Below, piece by piece: positions 1 to 6,821 of a DNA stretch of 64,000 nucleotides. Both the position numbers and the translations under genes were made by a program. This stretch comes from Paenibacillus oralis (GTDB lineage Bacteria > Bacillota > Bacilli > Paenibacillales > Paenibacillaceae). Position 1 is the first letter of the stretch. The number at the start of each line of letters is the position of its first letter. The stretch covers positions 1,560,702 through 1,624,701 of the forward strand of contig NZ_RRCN01000001.1 of assembly GCF_003863965.1 (NCBI RefSeq). Reading direction: 5' to 3'. The notes beneath the pieces were generated by a model that did not search any database, was not told the origin of the DNA, and was given only the letters and a program-made list of their open reading frames with translations.

Positions 1-287
1 ATGCCGTCCTCAAGCAAGAACAACTCCAGCGCATTGAACCACTTGAGCAGGGGCAGATGCGTTCCTTCAAAAATCGTGCCGACCAAAGCCGACGTTTGAT
101 GCTTGCACTTTCCGCACTCGAACAAGGGGATATGCCGGGAAGTCAGACGGCTGCACCGGGTATGAGCGCAGCGCGGGCAGACGAAGCCGTTCGGCCACTT
201 CATCGCGATCACCGCCTCCATGCAGGCCTGCTCGCTGTTATAACGGCTGGTGAATGGTTGGAGTTCCGTTCCCGCATTGACCCCCAT
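1..287 (-). CDS. IS1595-family transposase, N-terminal part, cut by window edge
   Basis: The minus strand is open from an ATG at 287 to the window edge, giving about 95 residues. It shows a zinc ribbon (CPRC, then CGKC about 20 residues later) followed by GTIFEGT and PLLKWF. This is the N-terminal layout of IS1595/ISXO2-type DDE transposases. The sequence before the zinc ribbon (EQACMEAVIAMKWPNGFVCP) is also typical. The catalytic DDE domain lies beyond position 1, so intactness cannot be judged. A GGGGGCGAG stretch five bases before the ATG is a fair ribosome binding site. The promoter just upstream carries LexA-type operators. Confidence 0.85.
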   Translation of the reverse strand, partial: MGVNAGTELQPFTSRYNSEQACMEAVIAMKWPNGFVCPRCAHTRCSRLTSRHIPLFECGKCKHQTSALVGTIFEGTHLPLLKWFNALELFLLEDG

Positions 288-315
288 GTTTACTCGCCCC
301 CGAATCAAGAGTTTG

Positions 316-367
316 CGAACGTGTGTTCTGTTTATTTCATCATACCAAACACACGTTCCCTTTTCAA
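316..367 (-). promoter_or_regulatory. SOS-type promoter with two LexA (DinR) boxes, reading into the transposase
   Basis: Two sites fit the Bacillus LexA consensus CGAACRNRYGTTYC at 13 of 14 positions: CGAACGTGTGTTCT at 316-329 and CAAACACACGTTCC at 346-359. Their centres are 30 bp apart, about three helical turns. On the minus strand a TTGAAA -35 (362-367) and a TATGAT -10 (339-344) are 17 bp apart. One box lies in the spacer and the other lies just downstream of the predicted start point. LexA would be expected to block this promoter. The 5' leader to the transposase ATG would be about 45 nt. Confidence 0.6.
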
Positions 368-894
368 GTCGAACATCTCACCTGAACGGCCTCATTTTTT
401 CCCCCATCTCTTTTTCTTCTCTCTTTTTTTGGAACTCTTGCTCTAGCCCACACCCCCTGCTCCCTTAACGAAAGGGATAATCGTGCAAAGGCTGCAGGCA
501 GGGACACGAAGACACGAAGACACGAAGACATGAAGACACGAACCCTTTAGACAGCCACCTCACCTGGCGTCGATTTGTGAAAATGCCCGAAACGGCTACA
601 GTGCAAAAGGTAGATGTGCTGACCTCGGCGGATCGTGACGCCCTCTTCATCGTTGACGCTTCTATGCTTCCATGTTTAAGCAGAATCGTAGCAAAGCGGT
701 CGAGTTGCTTGCCCAATTTAGGAAAGACACTGTCCGCCTCTGATTCAGCGTCAACTCCGGCAATGGATTGCTGCTTTACCCAGCTAAATCAAGACTTGTT
801 TGCCAATTTTTTTACTGTGAAAGTTGAGTTATAAAAAGCGGCACTCGAAAGAGGATTAATCCGCATAAGAGAGAATTTTAAAGGCTTAAAATGA
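368..894. other. Intergenic stretch without a convincing gene
   Basis: No open frame here resembles a known protein or has a clear ribosome binding site. A minus-strand frame at about 465-790 is open and mildly protein-like but matches nothing I recognise. An 8-bp tandem repeat sits at 503-542. The region could be decayed coding sequence next to the insertion sequence. Confidence 0.4.
503..542. repeat. Five tandem copies of an 8-bp unit
   Basis: The unit GACACGAA occurs five times head to tail; the fourth copy has one change (GACATGAA). It lies in non-coding sequence. Confidence 0.9.
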
Positions 895-944
895 ACCGCG
901 TCTCCGTTGTGTTAAGCACGATTCACAATGGAGACGCGGTTTTT
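895..944. terminator. Long hairpin terminator
   Basis: A 17-bp stem (895-911 with 924-940, one G/T wobble) has a 12-nt loop and is followed by TTTTT on the plus strand. No gene that needs it was identified to the left, so it may be left over from a lost gene. Confidence 0.7.
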
Positions 945-1053
945 CGCTTCATTACTAATTGTTAAATATATGCTTGCAAGAAGTACAATTTAGTACTAAT
1001 GTAAAAAAGTAGTAGGGAAAATAAGGAAACACCGCTTTTTAGAGGGAGGCGCT

Positions 1054-1452
1054 ATGAATATTTACAGGATTAGTAATACGGTAGGTAACGGAATTGAGCG
1101 AATATATAAAAGGAAAGAAATGTCTGACTTTAAAAATATTTTAGATACTGTAATGAAAAATGCCCCGAAGCTTGATACATACATACCTGAAGAGAAATTA
1201 AACGGGTTGGACAATAGCGGTGTGTACAATAAAACGAATGGGGCAACTGAGTCAACTACTGATTCTAAAGTAGTAGTTAAAGCAGATGGTTCTAGGGTTT
1301 TGATGATTACCATTAATGTTAATGGAATGAACACGACAATGAGCTTAGAAATATCAAAGCCAACACAAATGCCGAATAGTGAGGGAGATCAAGAGTTGGA
1401 TACAACAACGCTTAATGCAGGTAATTTACAAAGTGTAGATTCTGAATTGTAA
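1054..1452 (+). CDS. Hypothetical protein, 132 aa
   Basis: I do not recognise this protein. It is preceded by AGAGGGAGG four bases before the ATG and followed at once by a strong terminator, so it looks like a real single gene. A second start at 1114 has a weaker AGGAAAG site. The first half is Lys/Asn rich. The middle holds a short beta-like stretch (about residues 73-100), and the C-terminus is Ser/Thr/Asp rich. There is no signal peptide or membrane segment, so it is probably cytoplasmic. The local sequence is AT-richer than its neighbours, which may reflect transfer. Confidence 0.6.
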   Translation: MNIYRISNTVGNGIERIYKRKEMSDFKNILDTVMKNAPKLDTYIPEEKLNGLDNSGVYNKTNGATESTTDSKVVVKADGSRVLMITINVNGMNTTMSLEISKPTQMPNSEGDQELDTTTLNAGNLQSVDSEL

Positions 1453-1484
1453 GTGTATACGCAAAGAGTAATTACTTTGCTAAT

Positions 1485-1523
1485 GCGCCAGACAGTATAT
1501 TTTTTCTGTCTGGCGCTTTTTTT
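1485..1523 (+). terminator. Rho-independent terminator
   Basis: GCGCCAGACAG at 1485-1495 pairs with CTGTCTGGCGC at 1506-1516 and is followed by seven T. It ends the 1054 gene. It also overlaps the last bases of the converging WYL regulator gene. Confidence 0.85.
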
Positions 1524-2475
1524 ATGAAAGGCCCGTTTGATAAAGTAATCGCATGGATTCGATTTTTTGGTTCATGTAGGCAATTCCCTCCGCAGGTGCT
1601 GCGAGTTTGACCTCTCCTCCCAACTGCCAGATCAAGTCCACGTAAAAATTCAAGTCCTCCGCCGCTATTTTAACGGCTGCCATTCCACTGCCGTCTTCGT
1701 TCTGCTGGATAAATGGAGCAAACCGGGGGTTGGACTCCAGCAGCCACACTCCTTTTTTCGTCATCTCCAGTTGAAGGATCGTCTGTTCCAGATGGTCTTT
1801 ATTGGGCTTATCCAATAAGGTCATGGGGCTTATATCTTCCCGGCAAGGAATCGTTTCGTTCAGCGCAGCGGAGAGGATTCGATCGGCCCTGAACTGCCTG
1901 ATGTCTTCTCTATGGAAGCAGTACGCGGGACAATACCAATAGCCGGAACTGGCATAGAGGCCGATGGGCTGAATATTCCGCTCCGACACTCCGCCGCTGG
2001 ATTTGTATTTTACGGTAACTACACTGCGAATCATAATGGCTTGCAGCAGGGTTTGAAGAATCTCCGCAGACATCGGGCGATAGGGACTCCAGAACATGAT
2101 CCGGTTCTTGAGCCGGTCGATCTGCTCTTTAATATCGGCGGGCAAGTAATGATAAAACTTATGAAGCGCAGAATCGGCCCCCTCGCCAAAAGGCAAGGAA
2201 CCGAAATAATCCATCGTCTGACACGCAAAAAACATGGCGAGCGCTTCACCTTCGGTAAAGCTGATGGGCGGCAAAAGCCTTTCTTGAAGAAGCTTGTACC
2301 CTCCTCCCCTTCCTTGAACGGAATAAATGGGAATGCCGAGTTCGCTGAGTTCCTGCAGATCCCTCGTTATCGTCCGCGTGGACAGCCCGAATTCATCGGC
2401 CAGCTCCCTGACGGTAAAGGATCGTTTGGCGTTGATCCGCATAATCAATTGGATGAGACGCTGTGACTTTTGCAA
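1522..2475 (-). CDS. YafY-type transcriptional regulator (HTH_11 + WYL)
   Basis: About 317 residues. The N-terminal winged helix (FTVRELADEFGLSTRTITRDL) belongs to the HTH_11/DeoR-like class. It is followed by GIPIYSVQGRGGGYKL, typical of YafY regulators, and then a WYL ligand-sensing domain and WCX-like C-terminus. The upstream ATG at 2682 would add an unrelated extension. I prefer the TTG at 2475, which follows an AGGGAG site and gives the usual LQKSQRLIQLI start. It is divergent from the hydrolase at 2584. An inverted repeat between them is a likely operator, so it probably regulates itself and that gene. Confidence 0.85.
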   Translation of the reverse strand: MQKSQRLIQLIMRINAKRSFTVRELADEFGLSTRTITRDLQELSELGIPIYSVQGRGGGYKLLQERLLPPISFTEGEALAMFFACQTMDYFGSLPFGEGADSALHKFYHYLPADIKEQIDRLKNRIMFWSPYRPMSAEILQTLLQAIMIRSVVTVKYKSSGGVSERNIQPIGLYASSGYWYCPAYCFHREDIRQFRADRILSAALNETIPCREDISPMTLLDKPNKDHLEQTILQLEMTKKGVWLLESNPRFAPFIQQNEDGSGMAAVKIAAEDLNFYVDLIWQLGGEVKLAAPAEGIAYMNQKIESMRLLYQTGLS

Positions 2476-2499
2476 TGGCTCTCCCTCATTTCCGCAAAT

Positions 2500-2516
2500 A
2501 AGACATAAATTGTCTT
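2500..2516. promoter_or_regulatory. Candidate WYL-regulator operator
   Basis: AAGACATAAATTGTCTT is a perfect 6-bp inverted repeat with a 5-bp spacer. It lies in the 108-bp gap between the divergent WYL regulator and hydrolase genes. Its role is inferred from position only. Confidence 0.45.
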
Positions 2517-2583
2517 GTTTAAATGATATTATCATCCCATAAGTTATCCGAACTGACAACCTTAAGAGGGGAGCATAATTAAA

Positions 2584-3294
2584 ATGCACAAGAATCCGCA
2601 AGAAAAGACCGGCTTGGTATTCGTCTCTGGAGCAGGCTTGGACAGCCAAATTTGGAGTAGAGTTGTGGAGGGAATGGAACATCCTTGTTTACTTGTTGAG
2701 TACCCTCTAAGGAATAGTCCGGTTGAATCCAGGCGCCGGCTTTCCTTGGAAGATTATGTGACGCATATGAAAAAACAAGTGGATGAATGGGGGGTTCGCA
2801 AATTCGTGATCGTGGCGCATTCACTTGGGGGAGTTCTTGCGCTCAAGCTTGCTTCCGAACTGAGCGATCGTTTGGCGGGCTTTATCGCAGTTGGGGCGGT
2901 AATTCCCAAGAATGGCGGTTCATTTTTGTCCGTAATGCCATTTCCCCAAAAAATAATCATGTCGGCGATCCTCCGAACCATAGGTACGAAACCTCCGGAG
3001 TCCGCCATCCGGGCGGGGTTATGCAGCGATCTCTCACCGGATCAAGCCGCGAAAATCGCCCGAGGATTTACCCCCGAGGCCGTACGCGTATATACCGATC
3101 GAATCCACGTGTCCGTTCCGGATGTACCAAAACTATATGTGAAGCTAACCCAGGATAAAGAACTCGGTCTGTCCTTGCAAGATCAAATGATCTCAAACCT
3201 TTCCCCGCAATCGGTTCGCAGCCTGGAAACCGGGCATCTGCCGATGATGAAGGATCCGGACGGGCTAAGAGCGATCTTGGAAGATTTCTTATAG
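2584..3294 (+). CDS. Alpha/beta hydrolase
   Basis: A 236-residue cytoplasmic alpha/beta-hydrolase fold protein. The nucleophile elbow is AHSLGG (Ser about residue 80), an oxyanion-side GAG motif lies near residue 16, and the catalytic His is in the C-terminal TGHLPM. The length matches small esterase or lipase-like members. The substrate cannot be read from the sequence. It starts 108 bp from a divergent WYL regulator with a shared candidate operator and ends at a bidirectional hairpin. Confidence 0.85.
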   Translation: MHKNPQEKTGLVFVSGAGLDSQIWSRVVEGMEHPCLLVEYPLRNSPVESRRRLSLEDYVTHMKKQVDEWGVRKFVIVAHSLGGVLALKLASELSDRLAGFIAVGAVIPKNGGSFLSVMPFPQKIIMSAILRTIGTKPPESAIRAGLCSDLSPDQAAKIARGFTPEAVRVYTDRIHVSVPDVPKLYVKLTQDKELGLSLQDQMISNLSPQSVRSLETGHLPMMKDPDGLRAILEDFL

Positions 3295-3300
3295 CCAAAA

Positions 3301-3345
3301 AAGCTCTTCGAGTCCGCCTGTACGCGAGAATCGAAGAGCTTTTCT
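3301..3345. terminator. Bidirectional terminator
   Basis: AAGCTCTTCGA (3301-3311) pairs with TCGAAGAGCTT (3331-3341) with T-rich flanks on both strands. It separates the converging hydrolase and TMEM175-like genes. Confidence 0.75.
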
Positions 3346-3980
3346 TAGCGGCTTCTCAGGGCATGTTCGATTCGCTTATCCGGCAAGAACCAGATAACGG
3401 CAACGAGCACGAAAAAGAAGCCGGATATCCAAGTACTCACATACGCAGTCAAAACTGCGGCCAAGTAGAGCAAAGGAGATAACTTCACCTTCCAGTCTCT
3501 TCCCATCGCTAAGACGAAGGAGGAATCACCGGAGTGCTGGTTAATAATCGCACGCTGAAGCAGCCGGTATGAGAACGCCGCTAACAGCAGAATAATCCCG
3601 TACAACGCCGTTGGAGTAGCCGCGAAATGGCTTTCTCCCATCCAAGCTGTCGTGAACGGCACAAGAGATAACCAGAAGAGAAGCAGCAAATTGAGCCACA
3701 TCAACCGCCCATTCATCGTTCTAACCATGTGCAGCAGATGATGATGATTGTTCCAGTAGATGCCGACATAGACGAAACTGAAGATATAACTAAGAAGTTT
3801 CGGGCCAAGTCCGATTAGCGCATACCAATCGTGGCCTTCAGGCACTTTGAATTCCAGCACCATGATTGTAATGATAATCGCCAGTACGCCATCGCTAAAT
3901 GCTTCCATCCGGTTCGCTTTCAGAGGGTTCACCTTTTCTCGCTTTTCGCGTTCTTTTTGCCTGCTCGACATCAGTAACAT
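3345..3980 (-). CDS. TMEM175-family (DUF1211) membrane protein
   Basis: A 211-residue integral membrane protein. The signature FSDGVLAIIIT lies near residues 29-39, followed by LEFKVPEG, as in the bacterial TMEM175/DUF1211 family. Family members are tetrameric potassium-selective channels with about six helices. The hydrophobic segments here fit that count. A charged Lys/Arg/Glu-rich N-terminus precedes the first helix. The start at 3980 has AAGGA nine bases upstream; an inner ATG four codons in is also possible. Confidence 0.85.
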   Translation of the reverse strand: MLLMSSRQKEREKREKVNPLKANRMEAFSDGVLAIIITIMVLEFKVPEGHDWYALIGLGPKLLSYIFSFVYVGIYWNNHHHLLHMVRTMNGRLMWLNLLLLFWLSLVPFTTAWMGESHFAATPTALYGIILLLAAFSYRLLQRAIINQHSGDSSFVLAMGRDWKVKLSPLLYLAAVLTAYVSTWISGFFFVLVAVIWFLPDKRIEHALRSR

Positions 3981-4095
3981 TGCATAAAGTCCTTCATCTT
4001 GTCAAGCAAAACGAATTGGGCAGTAGAACGATTGTCAAAAAAGAGAAGAAGCGGACATTTGTCTGGGCATTCCCGGTGCAGGATGCTGCAGGAGC

Positions 4096-4626
4096 TTATC
4101 CGTTGTTAGGAAGAACGCGGCGAGCCGTCACAAACGTCCGATCCCAGGCGCTGCCCGCGAATTTGGAAATCGTAACACCGATGCCAACCCGATACGTGTG
4201 CAGCAATTGGCCGTTCCCGATGTAAATACTTACGTGATTAATGACGCCGTCCCGATTCGTATCCGAGAAGACCAAATCGCCTGGTTGCAGTTGATCTTTG
4301 GACACCGGGGTACCTACCTTCGCCTGTTGTCTCGACGAACGCGGAAGGTTGATGCCGTTTTGCTTGTACACATATTGAACAAAAGAGGAGCAATCAAACG
4401 CATCGGTTCTTCCCGATTTGGCTCCGAAGCGATAAGGAACGCCCATAAATTGTTCGCCTGTGGCGGCAATATTATCTGCAATGGATGTGTTGGACGAAGC
4501 CGCCGCAGCTTGGGCAGGCTGGCTCGTTAACGCCACGCTCCCGGAAAAGACGATTGAAAGGCAGAGTCCGACTCCCTGCATTTTTTTGCCGATCCGGCTT
4601 ATCTTGAATTCGTTATGGATTTTCAT
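4096..4626 (-). CDS. Secreted NlpC/P60 peptidoglycan hydrolase
   Basis: A 176-residue exported protein. A signal peptide covers about residues 1-40, with cleavage likely after PAQA. The mature protein is a bare NlpC/P60 domain. The catalytic Cys79 sits in FDCSSF, His131 in INHVSIYIGNG, and His143 in LLHT. Such enzymes cut D-gamma-glutamyl-diaminopimelate bonds in wall peptides. There is no SH3 or LysM wall-binding module, so it is a minimal version. The ribosome binding site AAGGAGG is strong, and the gene appears monocistronic. Confidence 0.92.
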   Translation of the reverse strand: MKIHNEFKISRIGKKMQGVGLCLSIVFSGSVALTSQPAQAAAASSNTSIADNIAATGEQFMGVPYRFGAKSGRTDAFDCSSFVQYVYKQNGINLPRSSRQQAKVGTPVSKDQLQPGDLVFSDTNRDGVINHVSIYIGNGQLLHTYRVGIGVTISKFAGSAWDRTFVTARRVLPNNG

Positions 4627-4911
4627 AATGTCCTCCTTGATTAGTGGGATTGGGGCCCCACGAAAACCATAACATATTTATTTTAACCAACACTTACCAC
4701 AGGGAGAGCAAACCCTTGGGGTGCCTATAATCGCGTCTTGTTATTAAACTTTGATTAAATATCAACTAATCGCATCCCCTTTAGAGCTATAGCCACCAAG
4801 ACAATATAGCGCCAAACGATATGTATATCATATAAGTTGATAAAAATTTATTGTAAAACGATAAATTACATGTTAAATTTAAGTCGACATTAACTATGTG
4901 AGGTGCTTTTT

Positions 4912-5394
4912 ATGAAACGCGAACAAGGTTCAACGCTGTTTTTAAAAGCTGTTGTTTTCCTGATGGGCATTGTGGTATTGGCTTCGTGCCTGGTTGGGGT
5001 GCCCGGGATCGCCAAGGAATTGATTGAATATTACCCCGCGATGGTTTACTTGCCTATTCTAATTGGTGTGTATGGAGCGGCGATCCCGTTTTTCTTTGCG
5101 CTGTATCAGACGTTGAAGCTTTTAAGTTATATCGACAAGAACATCGCTTTCTCGGAATCGTCGGTGAAGGCTTTAAAAAATATTAGAAATTGTGCAATCT
5201 CCATCAGCATCTTGTATGCGGCAATTCTGCCGATTCTTTATATCATCGCGGAGAAAGACGACGCCCCGGGGCTCGCCGCGCTCGGATTGGTCATTGTTTT
5301 TGCGTCCATCGTGATTGCCGTCTTTGCGGCTGTGCTTCAAAAGCTATTAAGAAATGCCATCGACATAAAATCGGAAAACGATTTAACGATCTGA
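4912..5394 (+). CDS. DUF2975 membrane protein
   Basis: About 160 residues with four predicted membrane helices. In Firmicutes, DUF2975 proteins are usually encoded directly before a small YozG-like Cro/CI regulator, as here. The start at 4912 follows GAGGTG at good spacing; a GTG three codons earlier is less likely. The function is not known. It may modulate the partner regulator from the membrane, but this is inference from pairing. Confidence 0.85.
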   Translation: MKREQGSTLFLKAVVFLMGIVVLASCLVGVPGIAKELIEYYPAMVYLPILIGVYGAAIPFFFALYQTLKLLSYIDKNIAFSESSVKALKNIRNCAISISILYAAILPILYIIAEKDDAPGLAALGLVIVFASIVIAVFAAVLQKLLRNAIDIKSENDLTI

Positions 5395-5404
5395 GGTGAA
5401 TAAC

Positions 5405-5635
5405 GTGGCCGTGATCATCAATATTGACGTGATGCTGGCGAAAAGGAAAATGAGCGTCACGGAACTTTCGGAAAAGGTCGGCATCACGATGGCAAATCTT
5501 TCCGTATTGAAAAATGGGAAAGCCAAAGCGATTCGATTTTCCACGTTAGAGGCGATTTGCAAGGCTTTGGATTGTCAGCCTGGAGATATTTTGGAATATA
5601 GAAACGATGAAGAGACTAAAGAATCAAATGGATAG
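5405..5635 (+). CDS. YozG-like small XRE-family regulator
   Basis: A 76-residue single helix-turn-helix protein. It begins AVIINIDVMLAKRKM and ends with CKALDCQPGDILEYR, the classic form of the small Cro/CI regulators paired with DUF2975 proteins. The GTG at 5405 is chosen because GAGGTG lies six bases upstream. The gene follows the DUF2975 gene by 10 bp and precedes the DUF817 gene by 15 bp, so all three are probably one transcript. Confidence 0.88.
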   Translation: MAVIINIDVMLAKRKMSVTELSEKVGITMANLSVLKNGKAKAIRFSTLEAICKALDCQPGDILEYRNDEETKESNG

Positions 5636-5650
5636 ATGGGGGAGACACTT

Positions 5651-6508
5651 ATGAAAAACCGCTTATGGCATGCCCTGCAGCAGTTGGTCCGCTTCGGCTG
5701 GCAGCAAGCTTTGTCCTGCGTATTTCCCGTGGTCATCTTTGCTTCGCTGGCTCTGACGCAGTTCATTCCCCTTCCCTGGCTGCACCGGTACGATTGGCTG
5801 CTGATCATCTGCTTAACCATGCAAGTATGGATGCTGCGTTCCGGACTTGAAACCCGCGACGAACTGAAGGTGATCACCGTCTTCCACCTGATCGGTTTGG
5901 CTCTGGAAATGTTCAAGGTTCACATGGGGTCCTGGTCTTACCCGGAAGAAGGCTGGACGAAGGTGAACGGGGTCCCCCTCTACAGCGGATTCATGTATGC
6001 CAGCGTGGCCAGCTACCTGTGTCAGGCCTGGCGGCGTCTGAAGGTTGATCTGGTTCGCTTTCCGCCGCTCTGGCTGGTCATCCCGCTCGCCGCTTCCATC
6101 TATCTGAATTTCTTCACCCACCATTATTGGATCGACGTTCGCTGGTGGATGTCGGCGTTGGTGCTGATCGTATTTTGGCGAACCTGGGTGACCTATGAGG
6201 TTGGGCGCCACCGCTACCGGATGCCGCTAACTCTCTCCTTCGTGCTGATCGGCTTCTTTATTTGGATTGCGGAGAATGTCGCCACCTTCTTTAGCGCGTG
6301 GAAATACCCGGATCAATCCGACGCCTGGCATCTTGTCCATGTCGGCAAGATCAGTTCCTGGCTTCTCCTCGTCATCATCAGCTTTTTGATCGTCGCCGCA
6401 TTGAAGCAAGTCAAAGAGCAGCGGCCCGCGATTGGCAAGGATAGCCGCGACTCCATTTGCAGCGGAAGCGGATTGTCTCAGAGGCCCGACGAAGCGGTAG
6501 ACAATTAG
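5651..6508 (+). CDS. DUF817 (YoaT-like) membrane protein
   Basis: About 285 residues with roughly eight hydrophobic helices and a charged, hydrophilic C-terminal tail after about residue 262. Motifs typical of the family include HLIGLALEMFKVHMGSW, GVPLYSGFMYASV and WIAENVATFFSAWKYP. The biochemical role is unknown. The ATG at 5651 has GGGGGAG six bases upstream. It is the third gene of the DUF2975/XRE operon. A frameshifted, internally deleted copy of part of this gene lies at 46733-46865. Confidence 0.9.
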   Translation: MKNRLWHALQQLVRFGWQQALSCVFPVVIFASLALTQFIPLPWLHRYDWLLIICLTMQVWMLRSGLETRDELKVITVFHLIGLALEMFKVHMGSWSYPEEGWTKVNGVPLYSGFMYASVASYLCQAWRRLKVDLVRFPPLWLVIPLAASIYLNFFTHHYWIDVRWWMSALVLIVFWRTWVTYEVGRHRYRMPLTLSFVLIGFFIWIAENVATFFSAWKYPDQSDAWHLVHVGKISSWLLLVIISFLIVAALKQVKEQRPAIGKDSRDSICSGSGLSQRPDEAVDN

Positions 6509-6516
6509 ATTAGGCA

Positions 6517-6571
6517 CCATGGGGGACATCGGCTGAAATAGCGCTCTTTTTTTCCTTTATGTTGTCACCCG
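6517..6571 (-). repeat. Dispersed intergenic repeat, short inverted copy
   Basis: Read on the minus strand, this begins GGGTGACAACATAAAGG and runs into a GCGCTATTTCAGCCGAT segment. It closely matches the copy at 43923-44028 and shares its first part with 61792-61826. It lies just after the DUF817 gene. Confidence 0.8.
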
Positions 6572-6756
6572 GGATTTTCAATAGACTATTTTTCCGTTTT
6601 CTCAAGTCTTCACTTGCCATCATGCTAATGTTATTTCCAGAATCGGCTTCTTCCGGATATCGACAGGGAGGCGTACTTCACTAGCCGATGATTTGTGTAC
6701 AAAAGAGGTTTTCCCATAAATAGGTTTTTACTACCAGTGAGGCGGCCATTAGAATC

Positions 6757-6804
6757 GAAAAAGGTCGAGTTAGGGGTTACATTTATACCCGTACTCGACC
6801 TTTT
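6757..6804 (-). terminator. Terminator of the SecA-like gene
   Basis: On the minus strand a 10-bp stem (AAGGTCGAGT with ACTCGACCTT) around a 22-nt loop is followed by a run of T. It lies 18 bp after the stop of the SecA-like gene. Confidence 0.8.
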
Positions 6805-6821
6805 GGTCGTATTCGTTCCGC

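Noticed and set aside
57..446. Plus-strand open frame of 129 codons at the left edge
   Set aside because: It is the shadow of the minus-strand IS1595 transposase and runs through the SOS promoter; its product has no protein-like features.
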